Below, piece after piece: positions 23,548-31,891 of a stretch of DNA of 64,000 nt. Both the position numbers and the translations under genes were made by a program. Origin of the DNA: a virus; the IMG/VR virus record IMGVR_UViG_3300020442_000005, positions 1 through 64,000 of that record. One strand, 5' to 3'. A model generated the notes under the pieces. It had not been told where the DNA came from and ran no database searches. It saw only the letters and a program-made list of their open reading frames with translations. How positions within the stretch are numbered: the first letter of the stretch is position 1; every line of letters begins with the position of its first letter.

Positions 23548-24931
23548 GGCATTAGTCTCGCGAGAAGTTTCTGCTGAAGAAGTCAGCAATTTCAAACTTG
23601 ATGAGTATATTATTCGTCTTATGTGGAAAGAGCCATTCTTTGCAGAGATTTTTAGAATTATGAAGAAAAAATCCACGGATCGCATTCCAACAGCCGGCGT
23701 GTTTATTCAAGACGGCGAAATGCATCTTTGGTACAATCCAAAGTTCATGGCCGGCCTAACAAATGCTCAGATTATTGGTTTGCTTAAGCACGAGTGTTAT
23801 CACTTAATCTATCAGCATACAACAAAGAGGCGACACAAGCCGCACATCATCTGGAATTATGCAACTGATCTTGCAATCAACTCATTGATTGATGAAAACG
23901 AGCTGCCTGAAGGCGGACTTATTCCAGGTAAAGCATTCTCTGCACTCACTCCTGAACAAAAGCAACAAATGGGTCCAAAGGCCGCTGAGCGTTACGAAAT
24001 GATTTCGGCCAAGATTGCAAGTTTTCCAAAGTTTGAATATTCTGAATGGTACTTTGCGCAGCTAATGGATGACGAAGACGTCAAACAAGCGATCGAATCT
24101 TCCGAGGCTATGGGCGGCAAATCACTTAGTGAGGCTCTAGCCGATGGCGACGTTATGATCGATGAAGACGGTAATCTGATCGATGCTGACGGCAACCCGG
24201 TAACAGTTGTCCCAGGTGCCGGTGCTGAAGGTTCTATGGATTCGCATGAAGGCTGGGATGAGCTAACTGACGAGCAGCGTGACGCTGTAAAGGCAACCGT
24301 TCAAAAGGCAATCGAAGACGGCGTCAACAAATGCAACCAATCTAATAAGTGGGGTTCTGTTAGTACAGAGATGCAGCAAGAGTTGAGAAAAATGATTTCA
24401 AAAGAAATCCCATGGCAGTCAGTGCTCAAACAGTTCTGCGGTATGACAAGAAGAGCTGACAGAACATCTTCAGTGCGCCGACTGAATCGTAAGTATCCTG
24501 CTATTCATCCAGGTACTCGTCGAAACTACAGGGCATCGATCGCTGTTTATCTGGATCAATCAGGTTCTGTTTCTGACAGCGACTTAGAAATGTTGTCCGG
24601 TGAGCTGGAAAGCCTTGCAAGCCGAGTTGAGTTTACGTTATTCAACTTTGACACTAGTGTTGATGAGGCATCTGAGAGAACTATCAAGCAGCGTTCGGCT
24701 GTCAGCCTGAACAGAACAAGATGCGGTGGAACTGATTTTCAATGCGTACAAAACCATGCCAACAAAAATGCAAAAAGATTTGATGGCTATCTGGTTCTAA
24801 CTGATGGTTTTGCCCCCGCCACGACCGGCCACAACAAACTGAAAAGAGGTTGGGTGATTGTACCGAACGGCGAGTTACAGTTTGCAAAACCTGGACGTGA
24901 CTTTGAAATCAAAATGCAAGGCAACCAATAA
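23522..24931 (+). CDS. VWA-domain protein with metallopeptidase-like HExxH (DUF2201/COG3864-like)
   Basis: 469 residues from the ATG at 23522 with AAGGAG five bases upstream. An N-terminal domain carries KHECYHLIYQH (H90, E91, H94), a zinc-peptidase-like motif. A low-complexity acidic region follows (about 205-240). The C-terminal VWA-like domain has DQSGS (from D345), a GGTDF second MIDAS loop and LTDGFAP. Family members are commonly paired with MoxR ATPases, as here. The probable role is as a remodelling pair; the client is unknown. Confidence 0.82.
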   Translation: MSKKETGNEALVSREVSAEEVSNFKLDEYIIRLMWKEPFFAEIFRIMKKKSTDRIPTAGVFIQDGEMHLWYNPKFMAGLTNAQIIGLLKHECYHLIYQHTTKRRHKPHIIWNYATDLAINSLIDENELPEGGLIPGKAFSALTPEQKQQMGPKAAERYEMISAKIASFPKFEYSEWYFAQLMDDEDVKQAIESSEAMGGKSLSEALADGDVMIDEDGNLIDADGNPVTVVPGAGAEGSMDSHEGWDELTDEQRDAVKATVQKAIEDGVNKCNQSNKWGSVSTEMQQELRKMISKEIPWQSVLKQFCGMTRRADRTSSVRRLNRKYPAIHPGTRRNYRASIAVYLDQSGSVSDSDLEMLSGELESLASRVEFTLFNFDTSVDEASERTIKQRSAVSLNRTRCGGTDFQCVQNHANKNAKRFDGYLVLTDGFAPATTGHNKLKRGWVIVPNGELQFAKPGRDFEIKMQGNQ

Positions 24932-24943
24932 CAGTTGCCTTTT
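24918..24943. terminator. Terminator between converging genes
   Basis: AAGGCAAC (24918-24925) pairs with GTTGCCTT (24934-24941) around an eight-base loop and is followed by TT. The stem overlaps the end of the VWA gene and lies just before the end of the minus-strand protease gene, so it could serve both. Confidence 0.6.
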
Positions 24944-24946
24944 AGA

Positions 24947-25684
24947 TCAATCCTTTTGAATGCAGTATTTTTCACAAGTTGAACTTAGAAAAAGAAAGGT
25001 TTTGATCTTTTCAACACCAGGTCCAAGTACCAAATGAGCAAAATCCTCTGTGACGGATGAAATCACTCCAACGATTTCTCCGTCACTGTTTATTACAGAG
25101 CTTCCAGAGCTACCGCCAGTTACAGCTAGACTAAACATTGAAAACCCAGCTTTGTCTGTTCCAGAATAAAAGCCGGTGAAATGATGTAAATTTTCCGGCA
25201 TGTATAAACCCATTGGATAACCAGAGTACTGTACGTAGTCTCCAGATTCAAGCCTTTCGTTGCTGACAGAAATGGCTTTCGCCTGTGTATATATCCTGAG
25301 AAGACAAAGATCGGATTCAAAGTCTACGGCAATTAAATCTGCATCGTGTTCGTTACCATCAAAGTCAAATAGCTGATAGACATATTGAGTATCAGGTAAA
25401 TTAAAATAGTAGTCAATACAAACATGGCCGGCCGTTAAGACATCGGAGTAGTTTTTATTTGAAGACACAGCTGTGCCAGTACCAGATGATTGAGAAAGCA
25501 GCAGCGGCTCATTGTTTTCTACCATAAAGTCGGATCGATAAATAAAAAAGACGCTGTCTTTCACGTTTTTGAAAGAAGCGCCGTAGTTAAGATCGACTTT
25601 ATGTTTTGCATATCCACAACATGAAACCGAAAAAACGATTATCATAAGCAGCAGTATTTTTTTTATTGTTTCATTTACATTCAT
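24947..25684 (-). CDS. Trypsin-like serine protease lipoprotein
   Basis: 245 residues. The chosen ATG (complement of 25682-25684) has GGGGAGAG upstream; a TTG further out is less likely. The signal sequence ends at FSVSC with a lipobox Cys22. The protease core shows H87 in TAGHVC, D125 in ESDLCLLR and nucleophile S193 in GSSGSS, the triad of chymotrypsin-fold enzymes. There is no PDZ domain. It would act at the envelope. It is a lone minus-strand gene whose promoter region is back to back with the phosphomannomutase unit. Confidence 0.85.
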   Translation of the reverse strand: MNVNETIKKILLLMIIVFSVSCCGYAKHKVDLNYGASFKNVKDSVFFIYRSDFMVENNEPLLLSQSSGTGTAVSSNKNYSDVLTAGHVCIDYYFNLPDTQYVYQLFDFDGNEHDADLIAVDFESDLCLLRIYTQAKAISVSNERLESGDYVQYSGYPMGLYMPENLHHFTGFYSGTDKAGFSMFSLAVTGGSSGSSVINSDGEIVGVISSVTEDFAHLVLGPGVEKIKTFLFLSSTCEKYCIQKD

Positions 25685-25713
25685 AATGTCTCTCCCCAAA
25701 GAAATATGAAAAC

Positions 25714-25742
25714 TTGTACACCCGTATAAAATTAAGTATGAT
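25714..25742 (+). promoter_or_regulatory. Putative promoter (TTGTAC-N17-TATGAT)
   Basis: TTGTAC (25714-25719) and TATGAT (25737-25742), 17 bases apart, in the divergent gap upstream of the phosphomannomutase gene. It probably drives the metabolic run that follows. Confidence 0.55.
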
Positions 25743-25762
25743 ATTTAAAACTGAGGATACCA

Positions 25763-26560
25763 ATGAAAAAAATTGTTTTGTTTGACATGGATGGCACTTT
25801 AACTCCTGCAAGAAAGAAAATGACAATCGAAATGTGCCGTAAACTTGATGAGCTGCAAAGACATGGATTTGAAATAGGTATTGTTACGGGTAGTGACATG
25901 GAATATCTTAAAGAACAGTGCGATTTAATGCTTGGTCTCGGACCGGTCAACGCGTCACGAGTTCACTATCTGCCATGTAATGGTACAAAATACTATAAAA
26001 TGTATAACAACAAATTTCAAGCAGTATACGAAAGAGACATGTGGCAGGAAATAGGTGATCAACAGTTTAAAAAGTTAAACTCTCTTTTGTGTAGTTTGCA
26101 AAACTCTATTGCGACTTTTTACGATATCTCTTTAGCTGGTAACTATATAGTGTATCGAGGATCAATGATAAACTGGTGTCCAATAGGACGATCGGCAACT
26201 GCCGCAAACCGAGCACAATGGTGTTTTAAAGATCGAAAACAGGAAATTAGAAAGCAGTGGTTAAGAATCACACGCCAAGCCTTGAATAACCACGATCTAG
26301 AGAACGTCGTTGTTAAGCTTGGTGGAGAAACTAGCTTCGATATATACCCAGAAGGATGGGACAAGACATACGCTTTCAGGAACTTTAATGATGAGGACAC
26401 TATTTATTTCGTGGGTGATCGTTGTCAGCCGTATGTCGGTAACGATTACGAGGCGTATATACACGCGAAAAATCGTGGCAATGGTAACGGTTATTCAACT
26501 ACTGGACCTGAAGAAACTATTCGAATAATTGACGAAATTATCTTTAATGAAACAAAATAA
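25763..26560 (+). CDS. Phosphomannomutase, eukaryotic (HAD) type
   Basis: 265 residues, close to the usual length of about 250. It interconverts mannose-6-P and mannose-1-P. FDMDGTLTPARKKM carries the nucleophile D8 and D10; NGTKYYK, RGSMINWCPIGRS and GGETSFDIYPEGWDKTY are the substrate and cap motifs of the eukaryotic PMM1/PMM2 family; GDRCQPYVGNDYE is the Mg-binding end. This type is rare in bacteria, which normally use an unrelated fold. It fits with the isomerase-like cupin at 32.5 kb. Confidence 0.85.
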   Translation: MKKIVLFDMDGTLTPARKKMTIEMCRKLDELQRHGFEIGIVTGSDMEYLKEQCDLMLGLGPVNASRVHYLPCNGTKYYKMYNNKFQAVYERDMWQEIGDQQFKKLNSLLCSLQNSIATFYDISLAGNYIVYRGSMINWCPIGRSATAANRAQWCFKDRKQEIRKQWLRITRQALNNHDLENVVVKLGGETSFDIYPEGWDKTYAFRNFNDEDTIYFVGDRCQPYVGNDYEAYIHAKNRGNGNGYSTTGPEETIRIIDEIIFNETK

Positions 26561-26792
26561 ACTACCGAAAGGCGACCTACTAGGAATTGTCGATGGCGAT
26601 CTTGTTGAGATTCATGAATCTTTTGAGTCAATGGCCAAATGTAAATATGCGTTAGTTGTAAGGGCTTATTGGACAAATCCAGCACCATCAACTCATTTAA
26701 AAAGAACCATGCTCGAAGTAATGAAAGAGGATGGTACAATTTCAAAAATACCATTATCATTTATAAAAACAGTGTATAGAAAAGATGATTAG
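26547..26792 (+). CDS. Small SH3-like barrel protein
   Basis: 81 residues from the ATG at 26547 (a TTG 18 bases earlier is less likely). KGDLLGIVDGDLVEI, YALVVRA and MKEDGTISKIPLSFI match the barrel pattern. It overlaps the phosphomannomutase end by 14 bases and the next gene by 8. Confidence 0.6.
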   Translation: MKQNKLPKGDLLGIVDGDLVEIHESFESMAKCKYALVVRAYWTNPAPSTHLKRTMLEVMKEDGTISKIPLSFIKTVYRKDD

Positions 26793-27222
26793 TGCATACA
26801 ACGAAAATATAGAAAAATATAAAAACAATCCATTGTTCGCGCATTGTATTGAGATTACAGTACCACCTGGCTACGTTGAATTGTTTGATGAACTAGTTGA
26901 GTGGATTGAGAATTACAACATACAAAACAAAACGTTTATCGGGTTTTCTCAAATCAAACTAAAATTCGGTTTATTAACAATCTATGTCGAGCATTATGTC
27001 AATCGGATCCATGAGTGGCAAGAGGATCAAAAGGCTTTAGGTTGGCCAGATTACTACAAGATTAAAGCTGTACAGGACCACATAGCCAACGTCTGTGAAA
27101 AGTCTAGATTGTTGTGCAAAGTTTGTGGAAAACAAAAAACAGAATTAGTTGTCGATTCAAAAGTTAAACTAATTTGCTTTGAGCACATGAAAAATGAAGA
27201 TAAATGGTGGGACGCAAAATGA
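26785..27222 (+). CDS. Zinc-ribbon protein of a widespread unknown family
   Basis: 145 residues. The sequence SQIKLKFGLLTIYVE in the middle, CKVCGKQK and a final CFEH match the build (QIKxKFGxLRFY ... CxxCG ... CxxH) of a conserved family found in phages and bacteria whose function is unknown. The CxxC...CxxH set can bind one zinc. Both ends overlap neighbours. Confidence 0.65.
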   Translation: MISAYNENIEKYKNNPLFAHCIEITVPPGYVELFDELVEWIENYNIQNKTFIGFSQIKLKFGLLTIYVEHYVNRIHEWQEDQKALGWPDYYKIKAVQDHIANVCEKSRLLCKVCGKQKTELVVDSKVKLICFEHMKNEDKWWDAK

Positions 27223-27527
27223 CTTGGCATCCGTTACGGTATAGATACCAAATGAGAAATGAATATGAAATAGGTGATTTAGTTCTTGTTACACCAGATC
27301 TGACGTTATATACATACATCGTAACAGAATCTGGCTGTGTAGAGCAACAATATATATTTTTAGATGAGGACGATATCGCATTTGGTATAATATATGACAT
27401 TTGTTATGATGATAAGATTCCATATTGTCAAATCAAGTTTCTTGTAGGCAATGAGATATTTTATCTTGACTGCCACGAAACTTTTACACCAGGCTTAAAA
27501 ATTATAAACGAGGAGAAACAATGTTAA
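27219..27527 (+). CDS. Small SH3-like barrel protein
   Basis: 102 residues, starting at the ATGA overlap (27219). YEIGDLVLVTPDLTLYTYIV, FGIIYDICYD and CQIKFLVGNEIFYLDC repeat the barrel pattern with a longer middle loop. It overlaps the aldolase gene by seven bases. Confidence 0.6.
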   Translation: MTWHPLRYRYQMRNEYEIGDLVLVTPDLTLYTYIVTESGCVEQQYIFLDEDDIAFGIIYDICYDDKIPYCQIKFLVGNEIFYLDCHETFTPGLKIINEEKQC

Positions 27528-28120
27528 CTGCAATGGGCGACGTTATGCGCCGGGCATATGAGAAAGGTTGGATAACTACGAGAGATGGAAACATATCTGT
27601 TCGTCGATCAGGTAAAAGCACGCTTTATATCACTCCCTCAGGCTGGAGAAAAACCATCATCCATCCAGAACATATCATAAAAATTAAGATGAAGGGCAGC
27701 GAGCTTTTAGTACCAAACGGAGCACTTCCGTCTGGAGAATTAGAAATGCATCATAAGCTGCAGCTTCTCAACAGAAACAAAACACAAGCCATAGTTCACC
27801 TGCATCCCACAAACATTATTGCGGCATGTTTTGCTGGCTGGGACATGCAAGCACTATCAGCTGAGTTTCCTGAGGTTTCTAGATACACTAGGGTTGGTCC
27901 TACAGTACCTGTACTACCGGTAACTTCGCCTGAGCTAGCAAATGCTACATTTCATGCAATGACCGGCTTTAAAAACGAGAACATAGAGTTTGATATTGTA
28001 GCCCAAGCAAATCATGGAGTATGCGCAATTGCACAGAATCCGTGGGACGCTTATGAGCACATTGAAAGGTTAGAACACATATGCGAGATAGCATTAAAAT
28101 CAGGCGTAAGGCCATATTAG
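27521..28120 (+). CDS. Class II aldolase (FucA/AraD-like)
   Basis: 199 residues. TRDGNISVR, TPSGW, SGELEMHHK with the catalytic Glu, HLHP zinc ligands and ANHGV are the motifs of class II sugar-phosphate aldolases/epimerases such as L-fuculose-1-P aldolase. The third zinc His is probably in the NHG region. The exact substrate cannot be read. A link with the fucosyl/mannosyl sugar genes is reasonable. RBS GAGGAG. Confidence 0.8.
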   Translation: MLTAMGDVMRRAYEKGWITTRDGNISVRRSGKSTLYITPSGWRKTIIHPEHIIKIKMKGSELLVPNGALPSGELEMHHKLQLLNRNKTQAIVHLHPTNIIAACFAGWDMQALSAEFPEVSRYTRVGPTVPVLPVTSPELANATFHAMTGFKNENIEFDIVAQANHGVCAIAQNPWDAYEHIERLEHICEIALKSGVRPY

Positions 28121-28143
28121 GCAATAGTTATATTTGGTGACAT

Positions 28144-28527
28144 ATGAGATACAGTGATAAGGTACAAGAGCATTTTAACAACCCAAAAAACGTTGGGTCA
28201 CTTGACAGGAACGATCCATCTGTTGGTACAGCCGTAGTGGGCGCACCGGCATGCGGTGATGTTATGCAGCTGCAGCTAAAAATCAATGATGAAGGAATTA
28301 TAGAGGATGCAAAGTTCAAGACGTTCGGTTGTGGATCAGCTATCGCATCATCATCATTGGTGACGACACTTGTAAAAGGAAAATCTCTAGAGCATGCCTC
28401 TCAAATAAAAAATGTAGATATTGCAGCGGATCTGGAATTGCCACCACAGAAAATTCACTGTTCCGTCCTTGCAGAAGATGCGATTAAGGAAGCGATCAGA
28501 AACTATAGAGAAAAAATGAACAAATAG
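28144..28527 (+). CDS. iscU: Iron-sulfur cluster scaffold IscU
   Basis: 127 residues, full length. The three cluster Cys are C37 (GAPACGD, with D39), C63 (FGCGSAIASSS) and C106 (KIHCSVLAED). The chaperone-recognition loop is LPPQK, close to LPPVK that HscA reads. It assembles Fe-S clusters for transfer to apoproteins. No cysteine desulfurase is visible, so sulfur must come from host IscS. It precedes an Fe-S helicase gene. Confidence 0.93.
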   Translation: MRYSDKVQEHFNNPKNVGSLDRNDPSVGTAVVGAPACGDVMQLQLKINDEGIIEDAKFKTFGCGSAIASSSLVTTLVKGKSLEHASQIKNVDIAADLELPPQKIHCSVLAEDAIKEAIRNYREKMNK

Positions 28528-28536
28528 AAACCGTGA

Positions 28537-28565
28537 ATGTAAAACCTGTTAGTCATGTATATAAT
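28537..28565 (+). promoter_or_regulatory. Putative promoter (ATGTAA-N17-TATAAT)
   Basis: ATGTAA (28537-28542) and perfect TATAAT (28560-28565), 17 bases apart. Transcription would begin near 28572, between a rejected upstream start (28533) and the ATG at 28590, which supports the latter. Confidence 0.65.
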
Positions 28566-28589
28566 GTACATGTACAAACAGGAGCAAAT

Positions 28590-30194
28590 ATGACCAAATC
28601 ATGGAAAACATACTTTCCCTATAATCAACCACGACCAGAGCAAATTAGAGCAATAGATTTTTCGCTTGACGCATTTGACAATGATAAAAGATTCGTTATT
28701 GTTGAGGCTGGTACCGGTGTTGGAAAAAGCGCAATTGGATTTACAGTTGCGCAAGCAGTACTTCAGGCAGCCAACCCACACGACGCTGTATTTAGTCCCA
28801 GTGCATATTATTTGACAACTCAGAAAATCCTACAAGAACAATACATGAGAGATTTTAAGTCGAAGGGAATGCTATCGCTTAAGTCTTCAAGCAATTATAG
28901 GTGTCAGTATTATAAAAGCAAGTCATGCAGCGAAGCTAGACGAGAGTTATCAGCGAGCAAAGATCCAAACTTTCGAAAGTCTTGTACCGGCGGCTGCCAC
29001 TATGTGGTTGATAAAAATAAGTTTATTGCAGGTGAGCATGGAGTTACTAACTTTCCATATTTTCTAACAGAAATAAACCTTGCAGGAAACTTGCCACCAA
29101 GAAAAATTATGGTAATCGATGAGTGTCACAATATAGAGCTAGAAATGTCAAAGTTTGTCGAGGTTTCAGTTACTGAATACTTTGCAAAAAAGATGCTGAA
29201 ATTAAAACCGAACAATCTTCGCACGCAATTTCAAGTTTATAGTTGGATAAAGTCGACTTACATGCCAAAATTGACTGCAGTTCGTAGCCAAATGGCAAGA
29301 ACACTTGAAAACACTGGCCTAAAAAACAGACTAGACGAATTTGTGGCCTTGCAAAAAAAGTGGGCTGCCATTGATGGCCATTGGTCGAAATTAGACAGAT
29401 TTATCCAGCTTTACGATAAGGATAATTGGGTCATGAACATTGTTGATAATCCAAATGGTAAAAAGTTTGAGTTTAAACCGATTGACATTGCGCCTTTTAC
29501 AAACGATCTATTGTTTAGAAGAGCTGATAAAATATTTCTGATGTCGGCGACAATTATGAATAAGTCGGCATTCTGCAAAGTTCTAGGTATCGACGAAAAG
29601 GAGGCTGCTTTTATACACATTCCAAGCCCTTTCGATATCGAAAAGCGTCCAATTCACGCATTCCCGATTGCAAAAATGGGTGCAAAAGATATTGATGCTA
29701 ATCTGCCTAAAATGGCTGAAGCTGTTAAATCAATACTTGAGCAGCACAAAGACGAGAAAGGAATCATACATTGTCATTCATATAAAATAGCACGGTATTT
29801 AAAAGACAATATAAGGTCAAAGCGTCTATTAAGTCATGATTCAACAGATCGTGACAAGGTTTTGGCATACCACCAAGCAGATACTAGACCAACGGTGTTG
29901 TTGTCTCCATCCATGACAGAGGGTGTCGATCTCAAGGGAGATGCTAGTAGATTTCAAATCATATGCAAGATACCATATCCATACTTAGGTGATAAACTAG
30001 TGAAGAAGAGAATGAATAAATGGAAATGGTGGTATCCTTTACAGACAGCAAAAGTAATTGTACAATCTGTAGGACGGTCAGTGCGTAACGAAGAAGATCA
30101 TGCCATCACGTATATTCTTGATGCAGGGTGGGATTATTTCTTTACAAAAAACAAGGATGTGTTCCCAGAAGATTTTAGAAAAGCGTTGAGGTAA
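28590..30194 (+). CDS. XPD/DinG-like Fe-S superfamily 2 helicase
   Basis: 534 residues from the ATG at 28590 (AGGAG upstream). Walker A is AGTGVGKS (40-47), DECH 177-180. Four Cys between them (C105, C113, C132, C136) form the 4Fe-4S site that defines XPD/DinG helicases. Motif V is SMTEGVDLKG and motif VI QSVGRSVR. It unwinds DNA 5' to 3' in repair or replication. It lacks the exonuclease domain of some DinG proteins. Confidence 0.88.
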   Translation: MTKSWKTYFPYNQPRPEQIRAIDFSLDAFDNDKRFVIVEAGTGVGKSAIGFTVAQAVLQAANPHDAVFSPSAYYLTTQKILQEQYMRDFKSKGMLSLKSSSNYRCQYYKSKSCSEARRELSASKDPNFRKSCTGGCHYVVDKNKFIAGEHGVTNFPYFLTEINLAGNLPPRKIMVIDECHNIELEMSKFVEVSVTEYFAKKMLKLKPNNLRTQFQVYSWIKSTYMPKLTAVRSQMARTLENTGLKNRLDEFVALQKKWAAIDGHWSKLDRFIQLYDKDNWVMNIVDNPNGKKFEFKPIDIAPFTNDLLFRRADKIFLMSATIMNKSAFCKVLGIDEKEAAFIHIPSPFDIEKRPIHAFPIAKMGAKDIDANLPKMAEAVKSILEQHKDEKGIIHCHSYKIARYLKDNIRSKRLLSHDSTDRDKVLAYHQADTRPTVLLSPSMTEGVDLKGDASRFQIICKIPYPYLGDKLVKKRMNKWKWWYPLQTAKVIVQSVGRSVRNEEDHAITYILDAGWDYFFTKNKDVFPEDFRKALR

Positions 30195-30196
30195 TC

Positions 30197-31357
30197 ATGA
30201 AAAAAAGTCAAGAATTAGACAAAAAACTGTTAAAAATTCTTCAAAATGAATCAAACAGACAGCACGAAATGCATAACTTTATAGCATCAGAGAATTTTTC
30301 ATCTGATCAAGTTCGCCGCTTCGTTGGTTCGAAGTTTACGAACAAGTATGCTGAAGGGTATCCTGGAAGACGGTATTATAACGGCTGCGAAAACTATGAT
30401 GAGCTAGAAAAGTATGCAAATGGATTGCTTAAAAATTTATACGGATGCAAATTTGCAAATGTACAGCCTCACTCCGGGGCCAATGCAAACTTGGCAATAT
30501 ACAAAGCGTTTTTGAAACCGGGCGACAGAACGCTTGGAATGGACTTAACCGCTGGTGGACATTTATCCCATGGATCTGGAGCAAATTTATCTGGCCAGTG
30601 GTTTGATGCACACTTCTATAACGTTGGAAACCTAGGTTGGCTAGACTATGATATCATAAGAAAAACAGCGAAAGAAGTTCAGCCAAGATTAATTGTTGCC
30701 GGCGCATCAGCATATCCCCGACAGATCGATTGGCTAGCTTTTCGACACATTGCTGATGAAGTCGGCGCATACCTTTTGGTTGATATGGCACACTACAGTG
30801 GTCTCATAGCCGGCAACGTTTATCCTAATCCAGTGCCGTATGCTGATTTTGTAACATCGACAACACATAAGACTCTACGTGGGGCACGTGGTGGAATGAT
30901 ACTGTGGAATAATCCAGACTATCGAAGAAAAATAAACTCAGCTGTTTTTCCTGGCACTCAGGGCGGTCCTCTTATGAATCAAATAGCTGGGAAAGCGCAA
31001 GCATTTTTTGAGGCATCCCAACCGGCATTTAAAGAATATGCTCAGACGGTCATCGATAACGCCAAAGTCATGGTACATACTTTTCATTCGAATGGAATTC
31101 AAATGTCGACAAACGGTACGGACTCTCACATAATCCTAATCCATACGGGAGATAAAACCGGAAAGGATGTTGCCAATGAACTTGAGCAAAAGCATGGTAT
31201 AGTGTGTAACAAAAACACTGTTCCAAATGATCCAAGGTCGGTTATAGAGACGTCTGGCATTCGAATTGGAACTGCCGCAATGACAACTCGAAAGGGTGCT
31301 GACTACGATTATTTCAAAAACATTGCAACAATAATCTCAAAAGTCATAAAGGAGTAA
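30197..31357 (+). CDS. glyA: Serine hydroxymethyltransferase
   Basis: 386 residues against about 415 usual. It converts serine and tetrahydrofolate to glycine and methylene-tetrahydrofolate, the one-carbon donor for thymidylate. IASENF, YAEGYPGRRYYNGCE, DMAHYSGLIAG and the PLP Lys225 in STTHKTLRGARGG are conserved. The C-terminal domain is shortened. It starts two bases after the helicase stop. In a phage it fits with thymidine kinase as support for dTTP supply. Confidence 0.93.
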   Translation: MKKSQELDKKLLKILQNESNRQHEMHNFIASENFSSDQVRRFVGSKFTNKYAEGYPGRRYYNGCENYDELEKYANGLLKNLYGCKFANVQPHSGANANLAIYKAFLKPGDRTLGMDLTAGGHLSHGSGANLSGQWFDAHFYNVGNLGWLDYDIIRKTAKEVQPRLIVAGASAYPRQIDWLAFRHIADEVGAYLLVDMAHYSGLIAGNVYPNPVPYADFVTSTTHKTLRGARGGMILWNNPDYRRKINSAVFPGTQGGPLMNQIAGKAQAFFEASQPAFKEYAQTVIDNAKVMVHTFHSNGIQMSTNGTDSHIILIHTGDKTGKDVANELEQKHGIVCNKNTVPNDPRSVIETSGIRIGTAAMTTRKGADYDYFKNIATIISKVIKE

Positions 31358-31360
31358 ACG

Positions 31361-31891
31361 ATGGCTATAGTTTCAAACATAAGTACACTAAGGACATATC
31401 TTAGCGAAAACAGTAACCAAAGACCGATATATATGACCTCCGGAGGATTTGATCCAATGCACGTTGGCCATGTCCGATGCATCGCCGGAACGTATGCCTT
31501 GGCTTCTAATAAAGACATCCACCCTTGGCAGATGAAAGGATTAGTTGTGGTTGTTGTTAATGCCGATTCGTTCCTTATTAGAAAAAAAGGCTATGCTTTT
31601 ATGCCTCTTGAAGAAAGAATGGAAATAATCGATGCCATCGAGGGAGTCGACTTTGTCGTGCCTTGGGAAACAGACGGTGACCAAACTGTTTGTGGTGCGA
31701 TCGAAATTCTAAAGCCCACATTTTTTACAAAGGGAGGAGATAGATTTGACGCGTCGACGATACCCGAGTGGAGTATATGCGAAAAAGTGGGTTGCGAGAT
31801 CATTACTGGCGTTGGTAAAGGCGGAAAAATACAGAGTAGCTCAGAGCTGATTGAAAGAGCAAACAAGTTTCTTGGTACCAACAATGAATAA
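31361..31891 (+). CDS. HIGH-motif nucleotidyltransferase (RfaE/HldE C-domain-like)
   Basis: 176 residues. SGGFDPMHVGHVRC holds the HxGH motif, FMPLEERMEII the conserved Arg region, and GKGGKIQSSSELI the ISST-like second motif of sugar-phosphate and glycerol-phosphate nucleotidylyltransferases. KPTFFTKGGDRF matches the KGGDY of HldE. The likely product is a nucleotide-activated sugar or polyol. Four bases after glyA and overlapping the next gene. Confidence 0.82.
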   Translation: MAIVSNISTLRTYLSENSNQRPIYMTSGGFDPMHVGHVRCIAGTYALASNKDIHPWQMKGLVVVVVNADSFLIRKKGYAFMPLEERMEIIDAIEGVDFVVPWETDGDQTVCGAIEILKPTFFTKGGDRFDASTIPEWSICEKVGCEIITGVGKGGKIQSSSELIERANKFLGTNNE

